A DNA stretch of 14,566 nucleotides, taken from contig CAZRFE010000067.1 in assembly GCA_964599565.1 (NCBI GenBank), forward strand, positions 1 to 14,566. Direction: 5' to 3'. Source of the stretch: JAJUFS01 sp964599565. GTDB taxonomy: Bacteria > Pseudomonadota > Gammaproteobacteria > Natronospirales > JAJUFS01. The first letter of the stretch is position 1, and the number at the start of each line of letters is the position of its first letter. Under the pieces are notes generated by a model. The model was not told the origin of the DNA, made no database searches, and saw nothing but the letters and a program-made list of their open reading frames with translations. Shown in pieces: positions 6,649 through 14,341 of this stretch. The position numbers were made by a program, and so were the translations under genes.

Positions 6649-8625
6649 TTACTGTTCCCGGCCGGCCGCACCGATGTGCGTGGCGAGGAACTTCTCGAGC
6701 TTCTCGTAGAACTCGATCTCGTTGCTGCGCACATAAAAACCGTGGCCTTCGTCCTCCACCGGCATCCAGATCGGTTTGTTGCCGGCATCGCGCAAGGCAT
6801 CGACCAGGTCCTCGGCCTGTCCGAACGGTGTGCGTTCGTCCTCCTCGCCGTGCGCGAGGAACACGGGCGCCTTGATGCGCGCAGCCATCCCGAGCGGCGA
6901 GTTCGCCAGCAACTCGTCGTCATCGTCGCCGACGGTACGCTCGATAAAGGCTCGGCCGAGGAAGCTGCGGGAGGTGTCGCTCTTGTTCGCCATCGAGCGC
7001 AGGTCATAGAGCCCGGACATGCCGGCCGCACACTGGATCAGTTCGGGCGCCTTGGCCGCGAGCATCATCGCCGAGTAGCCGCCAAAGCTGACGCCGTATA
7101 CGCAGATGCGCTTCGGGTCGGCGTAACCTTTCGAGACCGCCCAGCGTATGCCGTCGATGAGGTCTTCCTGGACACGCGCACCCCACTCCCGGTAGCCGGC
7201 TTCATGGAACGCATAGCCGCGACCGCTGGAGCCGCGGTAGTTCACCTGCAGCACCAGGTAGCCGCGCGATGCGAGGAACTGCGCGTCCGTGTCGAAGCCC
7301 CATTCATCCGAAATGAAGTGCGGACCACCGTGCGGCAGCAGCACCATCGGCAGATTCTTGAGCTCGGTGACGCCCGCAGGCACCGTGACGTATGCATCCA
7401 GTTCGAGTCCGTCGCTTGCCTCGAATCGCACGTAGTGCCGCGACCCCATTCTTGCCGGATCGATCTGTGGATTGCGCTGCAGAAGGCGCGCAAAGACGTT
7501 CGTCTTGCGGTTCATCACCGCCCATTCGCCCGGGTTGCGATCGCTGTAGATATAGATGAGTGAGACGTTGCCGTCGGCGCTGTGGTCGACGAACTTCACG
7601 TGCTGGCCCGGAAAGCCTGCGCGGATCTCCTGGTAGAGCTTCGCATCGGGGGACGCGGGGTTGAGAATCTGCACGCGCGGCAGCGCGCCCTTGAATTCGA
7701 TGGCAAGCGGCTGCCACTTGCTGTCCCATATCACGTCACCGACGTTGTTGAATCCGTCAGTCGCCAGCACTTCGCGCTCGGCAAGAGAGAGGTCGGCCTT
7801 CACCAGCGAATGCGGACCATTGCCGACCGCATAGGTGCCAAACACATGCTTGCCGTCCGGAGTGAACGCGATCGGCACGAATACGCCGCCGACCGTTTTC
7901 CCGGGCACCCTGCTCCAGTTCTTGCCGTCGGCGTCGTCTGCGACGTAAAGCAGCTGAATCTCGTTCTTGTCAGCGCCATACGCGAAGCGCGGAATGCCGG
8001 CAGCATCCAGCAGAAAGCTCATGTTCTGGCCGCCGCCGACGTCTGCAACGAGATCATGGCGGGCGGTGTTCACATCCACCGAGTACAGCAGGCTGCGGCC
8101 GATGGCGCTCTCCGTTTCCGTGCGCGTCATGTAGAAGGTGCCGTTGCGTTTCAGCGGCAGTCCCACGACATTGCCGTGGCCGGGCAGCAGGCCCATGCCC
8201 TTGGTCGATTCCTTGTAGCCAAAGATGTACTTGTGGTGCTTGCCGTCGTAGTCCATCGCGATGATTTCACCGTAGTCATACGGTTCCTCGCGCGCGCCCC
8301 ACTTGCCGCCCTTCACGTAGATCAGCTGCGTGTCACTGACCCAGTAGATTTCATTCGCAAGCTCGTACCTGGGCAGCTTGATGTACGCCGTCTGTGACAT
8401 GTCCGACAGGCGGAACACCATGATTCCGTGCTCGTCGTTGCCAAGGTCCGCGGACACCGCGACGTAGGTCCCTTCGCTGGAAATGCGCGGATTGTCGAAC
8501 GTCTGCTGCGCCACGAAAGCATCGATCGGAACCTTCTCATCCGCCTGCGCACCTGCGGACACCAGCAGGATTGCCGGCAAGATCAGCGCGGCCACGAAAC
8601 CGCGCACCGTATTCATCGATTGCAT
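6649..8625 (-). CDS. Secreted S9-family (prolyl oligopeptidase-like) serine peptidase
   Basis: A 658-residue enzyme predicted to cleave peptides after export. Residues 1-28 form a Sec signal peptide ending AGAQA. Residues of about 30-390 are repeat-like and fit the beta-propeller of S9 enzymes. The C-terminal alpha/beta-hydrolase domain has the nucleophile Ser513 in GVSFGGYS, Asp596 in HGEEDERTPF and His628 in DEGHGF, a complete triad in the expected order. HGGP near the domain start fits the oxyanion region. I chose ATG 8625 (MQSMNTV), because a strong GGAGGGGGG site lies 6 bases upstream; the in-frame ATGs at 8718 and 8643 would add a charged extension before the signal peptide. Exact substrate class (acylaminoacyl- or dipeptidyl-peptidase-like) is unresolved. 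Not obviously linked to its neighbours. Confidence 0.93.
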   Translation of the reverse strand: MQSMNTVRGFVAALILPAILLVSAGAQADEKVPIDAFVAQQTFDNPRISSEGTYVAVSADLGNDEHGIMVFRLSDMSQTAYIKLPRYELANEIYWVSDTQLIYVKGGKWGAREEPYDYGEIIAMDYDGKHHKYIFGYKESTKGMGLLPGHGNVVGLPLKRNGTFYMTRTETESAIGRSLLYSVDVNTARHDLVADVGGGQNMSFLLDAAGIPRFAYGADKNEIQLLYVADDADGKNWSRVPGKTVGGVFVPIAFTPDGKHVFGTYAVGNGPHSLVKADLSLAEREVLATDGFNNVGDVIWDSKWQPLAIEFKGALPRVQILNPASPDAKLYQEIRAGFPGQHVKFVDHSADGNVSLIYIYSDRNPGEWAVMNRKTNVFARLLQRNPQIDPARMGSRHYVRFEASDGLELDAYVTVPAGVTELKNLPMVLLPHGGPHFISDEWGFDTDAQFLASRGYLVLQVNYRGSSGRGYAFHEAGYREWGARVQEDLIDGIRWAVSKGYADPKRICVYGVSFGGYSAMMLAAKAPELIQCAAGMSGLYDLRSMANKSDTSRSFLGRAFIERTVGDDDDELLANSPLGMAARIKAPVFLAHGEEDERTPFGQAEDLVDALRDAGNKPIWMPVEDEGHGFYVRSNEIEFYEKLEKFLATHIGAAGREQ

Positions 8626-8888
8626 CGTATGCCCCCCTCCCATGGATGACGGGCCGTGAGGCCCGCGGCGGCTGCGGCCGCCATTTCTGATTGGAGCCGG
8701 TGCGCAAGCCCGCTGCATCGGCGATCAGGATCATAGCGCAGCATGGGCCGGTTACCCGAGTGAAAATCCCATAAGAACGCGGCGCTGGTACTGGCCCCAT
8801 TAAAGGTGTTCTGCATCAATGGTGCATCGAACACGAAACCGGAACCGGCACCCGTAGCGGATGCTGCGCGGGACGGGCGTTGCCGCGA
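8626..8888 (-). promoter_or_regulatory. 263-bp upstream region of the S9 peptidase
   Basis: No gene is evident. A TATGAT box on the minus strand (8730-8735) could be a -10 element, but no clear -35 is present. Between it and the ribosome binding site are two adjacent perfect GC-rich hairpins: GGGCC-GTGA-GGCCC (8651-8664) and GGCGGC-TGCG-GCCGCC (8667-8682). They would lie in the mRNA leader about 10-30 nt before the Shine-Dalgarno (8632-8640). Confidence 0.4.
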
Positions 8889-9011
8889 TCAGGCGTGGGT
8901 GAGCTAAACGATGCGCGACTCGCAGGCATGCAGCACGAGATCGCGCAACGCGAACGCGGACAGCGATGGCGTCCACCTCTTCGCGCGAGATGCTGAAGCG
9001 CTTGAGGTAGC
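8889..9011 (-). repeat. Direct repeat copy 1 (HEPN 3' end)
   Basis: 123 bp matching 14442-14566 with five substitutions and one 2-nt deletion, in the same orientation. The similarity begins exactly at the stop codon of the intact copy, and its other end lies beyond the window. Confidence 0.93.
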
Positions 9012-9147
9012 GAGCGACGATGCAGGCTTCGCAGAGAAGTTTGAAAAGGCGCTCATCTTCCTCGGTATCGGCAGGAATCACGGAAGCAAAACGGGCATCG
9101 TACAGCGCGCACTTTTTCAGGCGCTCCTCGAGATCGCGCCCTGCCAC
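8889..9147 (-). pseudogene. Truncated, frameshifted HEPN-domain gene remnant
   Basis: The minus strand reads AGRDLEERLKKC...IPADTEEDERLFKLLCEACIVARYLKRFSISREEVDAI, which resembles the second half of a HEPN domain (HDLE..., DT.ED.RLF.LL..AY..ARY). Aligned with the intact copy at 14442-14566, it has lost two bases just after the codons for RVR, so the frame shifts before the RDLVLH (R-X4-H) motif. If the frame is restored, a TAG at 8904-8906 interrupts it five codons before the ancestral stop. The N-terminal half of the domain is not found upstream, where the lipoprotein gene ends in another frame. Two lesions plus truncation argue for a true pseudogene. In its present frame it would run on to about 8800 with an unrelated tail. 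Confidence 0.7.
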
Positions 9148-9827
9148 TACCGGCCGGAACGGTCCGGTCGTCCGGTCTGAATCTGGAACGTGGTCTTGCC
9201 GCAGCGGCTCGCGAGTGCGGGACGCGCCAGTGATGGCGTTGCGCGGCAGCCGATAAAGCCGCGTTCGAGCATCGCCGGATCCAGGTGCTGCTCAATGAAA
9301 CGGATCGCATCGCCGCCGAGAACCTGCTGCCTGTGTGACGCGTGCCACGCCTCGCCATCGGCGCTGAAGCGATATTCGCCGACGAGCGCGGAAACCATGT
9401 TGCCGCCCGCATCATATTCAATGAAGGCGGAGGCGAGATCCGCGCGACGCATTTCGCCGCTGCGTTCGTCGTCAAGCAGCTGGACGATGGCGATGTTGAT
9501 CTCGGAACGGAACTCGTGAACCGGGTTGTTTCGTCTCATGGCGACTCCGTGGTAACGCGCGATGACGACGTCGTTCTCCATGTCGCGATCTGCCGCCTTC
9601 GCCAGCGCTTCCTCGAAACGGCCGGGTCCGGATAGCGCGGTCGTTATTTCGATGACACCATGCACCGGCCGCACCTGGCTGCCGTCGGGTAGATCGGCGA
9701 AGGCCGCGATCATGTCCCTGTCTGCGTTCCTGGTGGCAGACAGGCTTTCGTGCTGCGATGTCGTGCAGGCGACCAGCAGCGCGGAGGCGAAGGCAAGCGG
9801 ACAGATGCCGTGCGTGCGATATGACAT
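9147..9827 (-). CDS. Lipoprotein of unknown function, last gene of the pilus operon
   Basis: The 226-residue product starts with a lipoprotein signal, with lipobox LVAC and Cys21 as predicted lipidation site, so it should sit in the envelope. I do not recognise the family. The mature part is mixed and charged, with a central stretch (EFRSEINIAIVQLLDDE..., FIEYDAGGNMVSALVGEYRFSADGEAWH) that looks like a small alpha/beta domain. ATG 9827 is preferred over 9863, because GGGGAGGG lies just upstream and the signal peptide follows directly. It begins 36 bp after the second pilin's stop with no terminator between, so it is probably co-transcribed. Its stop overlaps the HEPN remnant region, and the last 30 or so residues may be altered by that junction. 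Confidence 0.75.
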   Translation of the reverse strand: MSYRTHGICPLAFASALLVACTTSQHESLSATRNADRDMIAAFADLPDGSQVRPVHGVIEITTALSGPGRFEEALAKAADRDMENDVVIARYHGVAMRRNNPVHEFRSEINIAIVQLLDDERSGEMRRADLASAFIEYDAGGNMVSALVGEYRFSADGEAWHASHRQQVLGGDAIRFIEQHLDPAMLERGFIGCRATPSLARPALASRCGKTTFQIQTGRPDRSGR

Positions 9828-9863
9828 GAACCCTCCCCTGTTCGGGCTGGAAGGAAAAGACAC

Positions 9864-10319
9864 CTAGAACGTGACGGTGATCGCCACGCTATCCGAGTAA
9901 CTGCCTGGTACAGCCTCGACCTGCGCCGGCACGCGACCGTAGACCGTGTGCAGCGTGCCGGTGATGTCCGCGCTGCCGGCAACCGTCTGCGACCCACCGG
10001 TGCCGTCTCCCCAGATCAGCGTCCGCAATTCATCCACGTAAAGGTTGTATTCCAAAAGATTGCCACCGCTCACCATCGTGCGTGCGGCAAATGCGCCGGC
10101 GCCGCTGCCGAGCACGATGCTGTAGGGCGTGAGCGCATCGCAGCTCACGGCGATCGAACCTGCGCTATCGACATTCACGGCATCCAGCGGATTGATGGTG
10201 CCAAACGCGACCGGAACGACGGATGAGATGGTGCATGCGGCGTTTGCAGCGATCGGAAGCACTGCGAAACCGAGCACCGGCAAAGCAACAAGGGAATGCG
10301 CGAGCGATTTCAGCGGCAT
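9864..10319 (-). CDS. Spore coat protein U domain pilus subunit (second, single domain)
   Basis: A 151-residue secreted subunit. The signal peptide ends AANA at about residue 27, and the mature protein starts with Ala-Cys. Cys29 and Cys60 are placed for the disulfide typical of SCPU/Csu pilins. The C terminus (HTVYGRVPAQ...YSDSVAITVTF) strongly parallels that of the first pilin gene (HTVYGRIPTG...YSDTVAINVTY), the donor-strand region. ATG 10319 lies within the usher's last codons (10-nt overlap), with GGGAG 7 bases upstream; the longer in-frame start at 10397 would place unrelated residues before the signal. By position it corresponds to the tip subunit (CsuE-like), but it lacks the extra N-terminal adhesin domain expected of CsuE. 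Confidence 0.87.
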   Translation of the reverse strand: MPLKSLAHSLVALPVLGFAVLPIAANAACTISSVVPVAFGTINPLDAVNVDSAGSIAVSCDALTPYSIVLGSGAGAFAARTMVSGGNLLEYNLYVDELRTLIWGDGTGGSQTVAGSADITGTLHTVYGRVPAQVEAVPGSYSDSVAITVTF

Positions 10320-12856
10320 GCAACTTCTCCCGCGTTGATGAATGCCTGCCGCTGGTCGCGATGCACGAGCTGGGCTTGGCAACTGCCGCCACGCCATTCA
10401 ATGACGGTCTGCGTGATGCCGCGCGAGCCGACAGCCAGATAGACGAAACCATCGTGCCCCACGACAAAGTCTTCACCGCCTTCGCTGCGGCCATGCGCGC
10501 CCACCGGCACGAAGGAACCATCCGCACGGCGCAGCGTCGCGCTCACGAAACGGCTGGCGGAACTTTCCATCGCGAGCGAGACGACGTGGCGACGACCCGG
10601 CACAACCAGCAGCTCCGGCGTCTCGAGCTGCATGTTCATAGGCAGGTCGGTGATGTCGAAGCGCACGCGGTTGCGCTCGTAGGGCCGCAGATCCGTGATG
10701 ACGGCAACGCCATCCGCGTCGGTCACCGCCACGAGCTGGTTGTCGCGGTAGATGCGCACGCCGGATGCGGGCAGTTCGACAATGGCCGCGCTGCCGAACT
10801 GCTGGCGCGACAGCCGCGGCGTGCCGCCGGCGACGATGACGCTGCCGGAAAGCTGCATCTGGCCGGCCGTGTCGTAATCGCTGTGTCGTGCCGCCGCCCG
10901 CAGGCGCACGGCGTCGTTCTGCGCGAACAGTTCGCCGCTGCCGGAACGCGCGCCATCGTTGTCCGTCGCCGATACGCGGTAGCCCATGCCCGAACCGGCG
11001 CCAAGACCGCGCTGCGCGGTGATGAAGGAACCTGAAACGTCGCGTGTGCCGCTCACACCGGCGGAAAATGTGCTGCGCTCACCGAACGGCAGCACGAGAC
11101 TGAGCATGTATTGAACGTCCGCGGATGCCGATGTGTCGATCGCCACCAGGCTGAGCGAGCCGTGGCCAACCGAAACACCTAGCGTCGCCGTGCGAATCTC
11201 GCGCTCGGAACCATCCGCGAGTTCATCGCGAAAGCCGTTCACTCCCAGCGAAAGCCCGCCCCGCAGGTTCACGCCGATGCTCGCCTGCGTGCGCTCCACC
11301 GGTGGCTCGAAACCGTCGGCCATGCCGACCGTCACGAATGCCGGGTCACGCGACTCGTACGACAGCGCAAACCCGAGATGGCGGCCGCGCCGCGACAGCC
11401 TCATCGCAGAGGCTTCGCCGCGCACGCCGCCATCCGTTTCGCTCATGGCGTGCGTAGCTTCCAGGAGACCAAGCGTGCCGATGCGAAACACGCCGCCAAG
11501 ACTTGCGTTGCTGAAGTCGTCGGCGCTTTCCAGCCGGCTTTCCAGCGTTAGCCAGTCGCTGAATCCGCGCCGTGCATCAACCAGCGCGAAGCGCTCGCCG
11601 TATTCGTTGCCCTCGAAACCGTAGGCACTGCGCAGGCGGCCCGCGTGAAACGACCAGTCGACCAGCCCCGGTGCGAGCAACTGCGGATCGGAATAGAAGG
11701 ATGCGTTGATGATTTCCTGCACGCCGAGCGCGTTGCGGATGACGGCACGGACTTCGCCCGGCCCCGCTGGGGGCGTGACATCGGTGAGTTCGTGCACGCC
11801 CGGTTCAATCTCGCGGCGCACCGCCAGCGTTTCATCCACCCAGACTTCCAGCGTGGACGGAATGCGCGCCGTGCCAAGGTAGTTGTACGCCGGCGTGGTG
11901 ACGAAATGCGGTTGCAGGCCGTAGTCGGTGCCGAAGCGAATGCCGCCGTAACGCAATGGATAGCCAATGCGTCCGCCGCGCGTGACCTCATCGCCAAGCG
12001 TGAGCGAATGCATGGATTCCGGCCAGTCAATGATGCAGCGGCTTTCCAGGCGACGTACGCCGTTGACATGCGCGAACTGTGCGTGGCGCGAGGAACACAT
12101 GGTCGTGCCTTCGCCAACGGCAAGTTCCAGAACGCCGGCGTGCCAGTCATCGCTCTCGCGGCTATCGCCGACGATGAGATCGTAGCCAAGCATCGCGGAA
12201 AGTCCGTTGTCCGGCGCCTGCGGTACCGGACGCGGCGTTGCGCGCAACGAGAGCCGCCGGGGCAGAAAGTGTTCCGGGTTCACGCCAAGCTCGAGCGTCA
12301 TGTTGCGGTAGTCGAAGACGTAGTTTTCGCCGGCGAGCGCATGCAAGGGCAACTGCGCGCTGTCATCAAGCAGTAGGCGCAGGCTGTCTTCATCCATGCC
12401 CAGCGCCGCAGGATCCGGCGTGACCAGGTACATCTCCTTGCTGGCGTCGCTGTAGCGGACAAGGAAGATCTCGTCCCGTGGCTGGCGGTTCACCGTCACC
12501 GCAACCAGCAGCTCGGACTGCGGCGGCGGCGCGTCGTGCCCGCGCCTTCGCGTGACGAGATGCAGGCGCTGGTTGATCTCGTCCACCCAGGCTTCGTGAT
12601 CGGGAAACTGTTGCGGGTTGTAGTAGTTTTCGCCGGCATGGCGGCGATCCGGTTCGCCATCCAGCGGCAGGCCCAGTTCGATCATATCGAGACCGCGAAT
12701 GAACGGCTGGCCATCATCCACGTACACCAGTGCGGTGTAGCCGACATCAACATGATTCACTGCGACGTGGAGCCACCGTTCCGTGTCCGCCGCTGCAGGC
12801 GCCGGCAACAGGCAGCAAAAGACGAGGAGCGCGAGCCACCAGCCTTGTCGGATCAT
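10310..12856 (-). CDS. Outer-membrane fimbrial usher (archaic Csu-type, CsuD-like)
   Basis: An 848-residue outer-membrane assembly pore. Signal peptide residues 1-23 (ending APAAA). The N-terminal chaperone-subunit binding region follows (about 24-130), then the beta-barrel with plug (about 190-680; typical GYDLIVGDSRE, YNYLGTARIPSTLEVWVDE, LEVWVDETLAVRREIEPG) and C-terminal domains (about 690-848). The strand-rich GSGMGYRVSATDND and GVAVITDLRPYERNRV segments match usher families. Translation starts 3 nt after the chaperone stop (TGAATAATG), and the end overlaps the next pilin by 10 nt, so expression is probably coupled. Length is normal for ushers (about 800-850). Confidence 0.95.
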   Translation of the reverse strand: MIRQGWWLALLVFCCLLPAPAAADTERWLHVAVNHVDVGYTALVYVDDGQPFIRGLDMIELGLPLDGEPDRRHAGENYYNPQQFPDHEAWVDEINQRLHLVTRRRGHDAPPPQSELLVAVTVNRQPRDEIFLVRYSDASKEMYLVTPDPAALGMDEDSLRLLLDDSAQLPLHALAGENYVFDYRNMTLELGVNPEHFLPRRLSLRATPRPVPQAPDNGLSAMLGYDLIVGDSRESDDWHAGVLELAVGEGTTMCSSRHAQFAHVNGVRRLESRCIIDWPESMHSLTLGDEVTRGGRIGYPLRYGGIRFGTDYGLQPHFVTTPAYNYLGTARIPSTLEVWVDETLAVRREIEPGVHELTDVTPPAGPGEVRAVIRNALGVQEIINASFYSDPQLLAPGLVDWSFHAGRLRSAYGFEGNEYGERFALVDARRGFSDWLTLESRLESADDFSNASLGGVFRIGTLGLLEATHAMSETDGGVRGEASAMRLSRRGRHLGFALSYESRDPAFVTVGMADGFEPPVERTQASIGVNLRGGLSLGVNGFRDELADGSEREIRTATLGVSVGHGSLSLVAIDTSASADVQYMLSLVLPFGERSTFSAGVSGTRDVSGSFITAQRGLGAGSGMGYRVSATDNDGARSGSGELFAQNDAVRLRAAARHSDYDTAGQMQLSGSVIVAGGTPRLSRQQFGSAAIVELPASGVRIYRDNQLVAVTDADGVAVITDLRPYERNRVRFDITDLPMNMQLETPELLVVPGRRHVVSLAMESSASRFVSATLRRADGSFVPVGAHGRSEGGEDFVVGHDGFVYLAVGSRGITQTVIEWRGGSCQAQLVHRDQRQAFINAGEVACR

Positions 12857-12859
12857 TAT

Positions 12860-13609
12860 TCAGCGCACAATGATCGGCAGCGCCGAATTGTCGTCCGTGC
12901 GAGCGGGCATGAGGCGCAGCCCATGGATGGTCCGCACAGCAGCATCTGGAATGCGCCATTCGCGTGCAGCACCGGCAAGCACGTAGTAGGAACCCGGCAG
13001 ACGCGCCAGTTCGCGATTCTCGCCGTCCACGAGACGCGCCGACGACAGCCGCGCATAACCGCTGCCATGATTGCGCAACACGATGCTCAGCTCGCCGCCA
13101 GGAAGTGGCGTCGCGATGAGCGCGAGTGCCGCCTGCGCATCTTTGGCCTGGAAGAACAGGGGCACGTCGAGCACCAGGTATGTACGTGCGGCGGCGCCGG
13201 GTGCAGCGTCATCGGTGAGTACTTCCGTGAACGTCACACGGTAGGCCTGTTCGCGCGATGCATCGCGCTTTCGCGGCGCGATGCGCACGATGCGCGTTTC
13301 GCCGGACGCGATGGCGAGCATGGCAGGCGCGATCAGCAGATCCTCCGCCGACGTGTACCATTCTTCCGCGCCATCCTGCATCCAGCGTCTCGCCGTCACC
13401 TGCAAGGTCACCGGCTCCTCGCCCTGGTTCGTGACACGATAGGCCGCGCCCGAGGCATCCGGCGCGATCTCCGCGACAATGGGATTCAGATTGATGCTCG
13501 CACCAGCCTGCGCGATATCCGCGGGCAGCGCGGCGGCGAGCATGAACAAGGGCATCGCGAGCACGGCCCGAAGGCCGTGCTGCAATGCAGCCGCAGCGAA
13601 CGTCATCAT
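12860..13609 (-). CDS. Periplasmic pilus chaperone (archaic, CsuC-like)
   Basis: A 249-residue periplasmic chaperone that donates a strand to pilin subunits and hands them to the usher. Signal peptide to about residue 35 (ending IAQA). The immunoglobulin-like N-domain has INLNPIVAEIAP, RVTNQGEEPVTLQV, SGETRIVRIAPR and AYRVTFTEV, matching PapD-like chaperones; a second Ig-like domain follows. Start: ATG 13609 overlaps the pilin stop by one base (TGATG), followed at once by another ATG; either could be used. Only the pilin-proximal start gives tight coupling. Confidence 0.94.
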   Translation of the reverse strand: MMTFAAAALQHGLRAVLAMPLFMLAAALPADIAQAGASINLNPIVAEIAPDASGAAYRVTNQGEEPVTLQVTARRWMQDGAEEWYTSAEDLLIAPAMLAIASGETRIVRIAPRKRDASREQAYRVTFTEVLTDDAAPGAAARTYLVLDVPLFFQAKDAQAALALIATPLPGGELSIVLRNHGSGYARLSSARLVDGENRELARLPGSYYVLAGAAREWRIPDAAVRTIHGLRLMPARTDDNSALPIIVR

Positions 13610-14109
13610 CAGTAAGTGACGTTGATTGCCACGGTGTCGCTGTAGTTCTTCGGGGGGGCGGTTTCCTGGCCGGTCGGAATGCGGCCGTAGACCGTGTGCG
13701 TCTGCGCCGTGCCATCGCCAGTATCGGTGACGGTGTCCACGGCATCGGCCTCACCCCAGTTGGTGGTGTAGCCCGCATCCTGGAAGAGCTGGTAGCTCAA
13801 CGTGTCACCGGAGGCGTCGGTCGCCGTCATGACGCGCGTCGTGGTGTCCGCACCAGCGCCTGAACCGGCGTCAAGACCGATGTCGTAATCAGTGCCATTG
13901 GTGCAGGTGACGGTGATGTCCGCGGTTGCGTCCGTCGGGTTCGCGTCAAGCACGTCCTCGGCGGCGAAGGCGAGCGGTGCGGCGGAAACCGTACAGCTTG
14001 CGGCAACACTGCCGGTGACCGTGAGCGTCCCGTTGGCGTCGGCGGCAGTGGCCGATGAGGCGAAGAACAGCAGGCCGCCAGCGCAGCCGAGCAGGAGGAG
14101 ATTCTTCAT
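13609..14109 (-). CDS. Spore coat protein U domain pilin (major subunit, CsuA/B-like)
   Basis: A 166-residue secreted pilin. The signal peptide ends SSATA at about residue 22. Mature residues ADANGTLTVTGSVAASC lead into the SCPU fold. Cys39 and Cys69 form the expected disulfide pair. The C terminus HTVYGRIPTG...YSDTVAINVTY is diagnostic of the family. As first gene after the riboswitch leader it is most likely the abundant shaft subunit. GAGGG lies 7 bases upstream of ATG 14109. The mature protein is rich in Thr, Asp, Gly and Ala and very poor in Lys, as often in pilus shaft proteins. Confidence 0.92.
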   Translation of the reverse strand: MKNLLLLGCAGGLLFFASSATAADANGTLTVTGSVAASCTVSAAPLAFAAEDVLDANPTDATADITVTCTNGTDYDIGLDAGSGAGADTTTRVMTATDASGDTLSYQLFQDAGYTTNWGEADAVDTVTDTGDGTAQTHTVYGRIPTGQETAPPKNYSDTVAINVTY

Positions 14110-14117
14110 ATCGTTAC

Positions 14118-14122
14118 CCTCG
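14118..14122 (-). promoter_or_regulatory. Shine-Dalgarno of the first pilin gene
   Basis: GAGGG on the minus strand, 8 bases before ATG 14109. It is the likely read-out point if the riboswitch works at translation, because the leader has no T-run terminator. A near-perfect hairpin (TTCCGCC/GGCGGAA, 14137-14157) stands just upstream. Confidence 0.6.
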
Positions 14123-14177
14123 AAGTTTTGACAATCGGTTCCGCCTTGGCGGAAGCCCCTTTCACCGTGCGAAGGCC

Positions 14178-14193
14178 GGGACGCAAAACTCCC
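14178..14193 (-). promoter_or_regulatory. Anti-aptamer segment of the riboswitch leader
   Basis: RNA GGGAGUUUUGCGUCCC can pair over all 16 positions with aptamer segment GGGACGCAAAGUUUCC (14294-14309), using 13 Watson-Crick and 3 GU pairs. That helix would destroy the ligand-binding core. It lies about 40 nt beyond the aptamer's 3' end, where an expression platform is expected. Confidence 0.65.
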
Positions 14194-14230
14194 TCATCCT
14201 TGAGCAATATCATTCCCTCCACTTGGAAAT

Positions 14231-14341
14231 TCGCGGTTCTAGCGGCCCCGCTACCGTGGACGAATCCGCGTTGCGGACCCTCGTCGACAGGCCGGAAACT
14301 TTGCGTCCCCGTCTTTCGACGGGTTTGCCCTTTCGCGCGTA
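14231..14341 (-). ncRNA. Class I cyclic-di-GMP riboswitch aptamer (GEMM-I)
   Basis: On the minus strand the conserved GEMM-I parts appear in order: AGGGCAAACC; a perfect stem CCCGTC-GAAA-GACGGG with the GNRA tetraloop; GGGACGCAAAG; TCCGGCCT; a long variable hairpin (GACGA..TCCGC-AAC-GCGGA..TCGTC); and CGGTAGCGGGGCCGCTA. By comparison with the remembered Vibrio Vc2 aptamer, the ligand-contacting G (14329), A (14302) and C (14250) are retained. The element lies in the 5' leader of the pilus operon, 122 nt before the pilin start. No T-run terminator follows, so control could be translational or by another mechanism. Boundaries are approximate to a few bases. Confidence 0.92.

Noticed and set aside
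6393..6875. Plus-strand open frame reading through the tRNA
   Set aside because: It crosses tRNA-Val and its terminator. The peptide containing WVVSSAVEH is the usual artefact of translating this tRNA.
8626..8718. Upstream in-frame starts for the S9 peptidase
   Set aside because: They would put an Arg/Gly/Pro-rich stretch ahead of the signal peptide and lack the strong ribosome binding site seen before ATG 8625.
8800..9147. Intact 115-residue protein at the HEPN remnant
   Set aside because: Comparison with the copy at 14442-14566 shows the last third is out of frame because of a 2-nt deletion. The tail after RVRV is not related to the family.
10223..11035. Plus-strand open frame of 270 codons
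   Set aside because: Antisense to the end of the usher and the second pilin, with no signal, motif or ribosome binding site that would support it.
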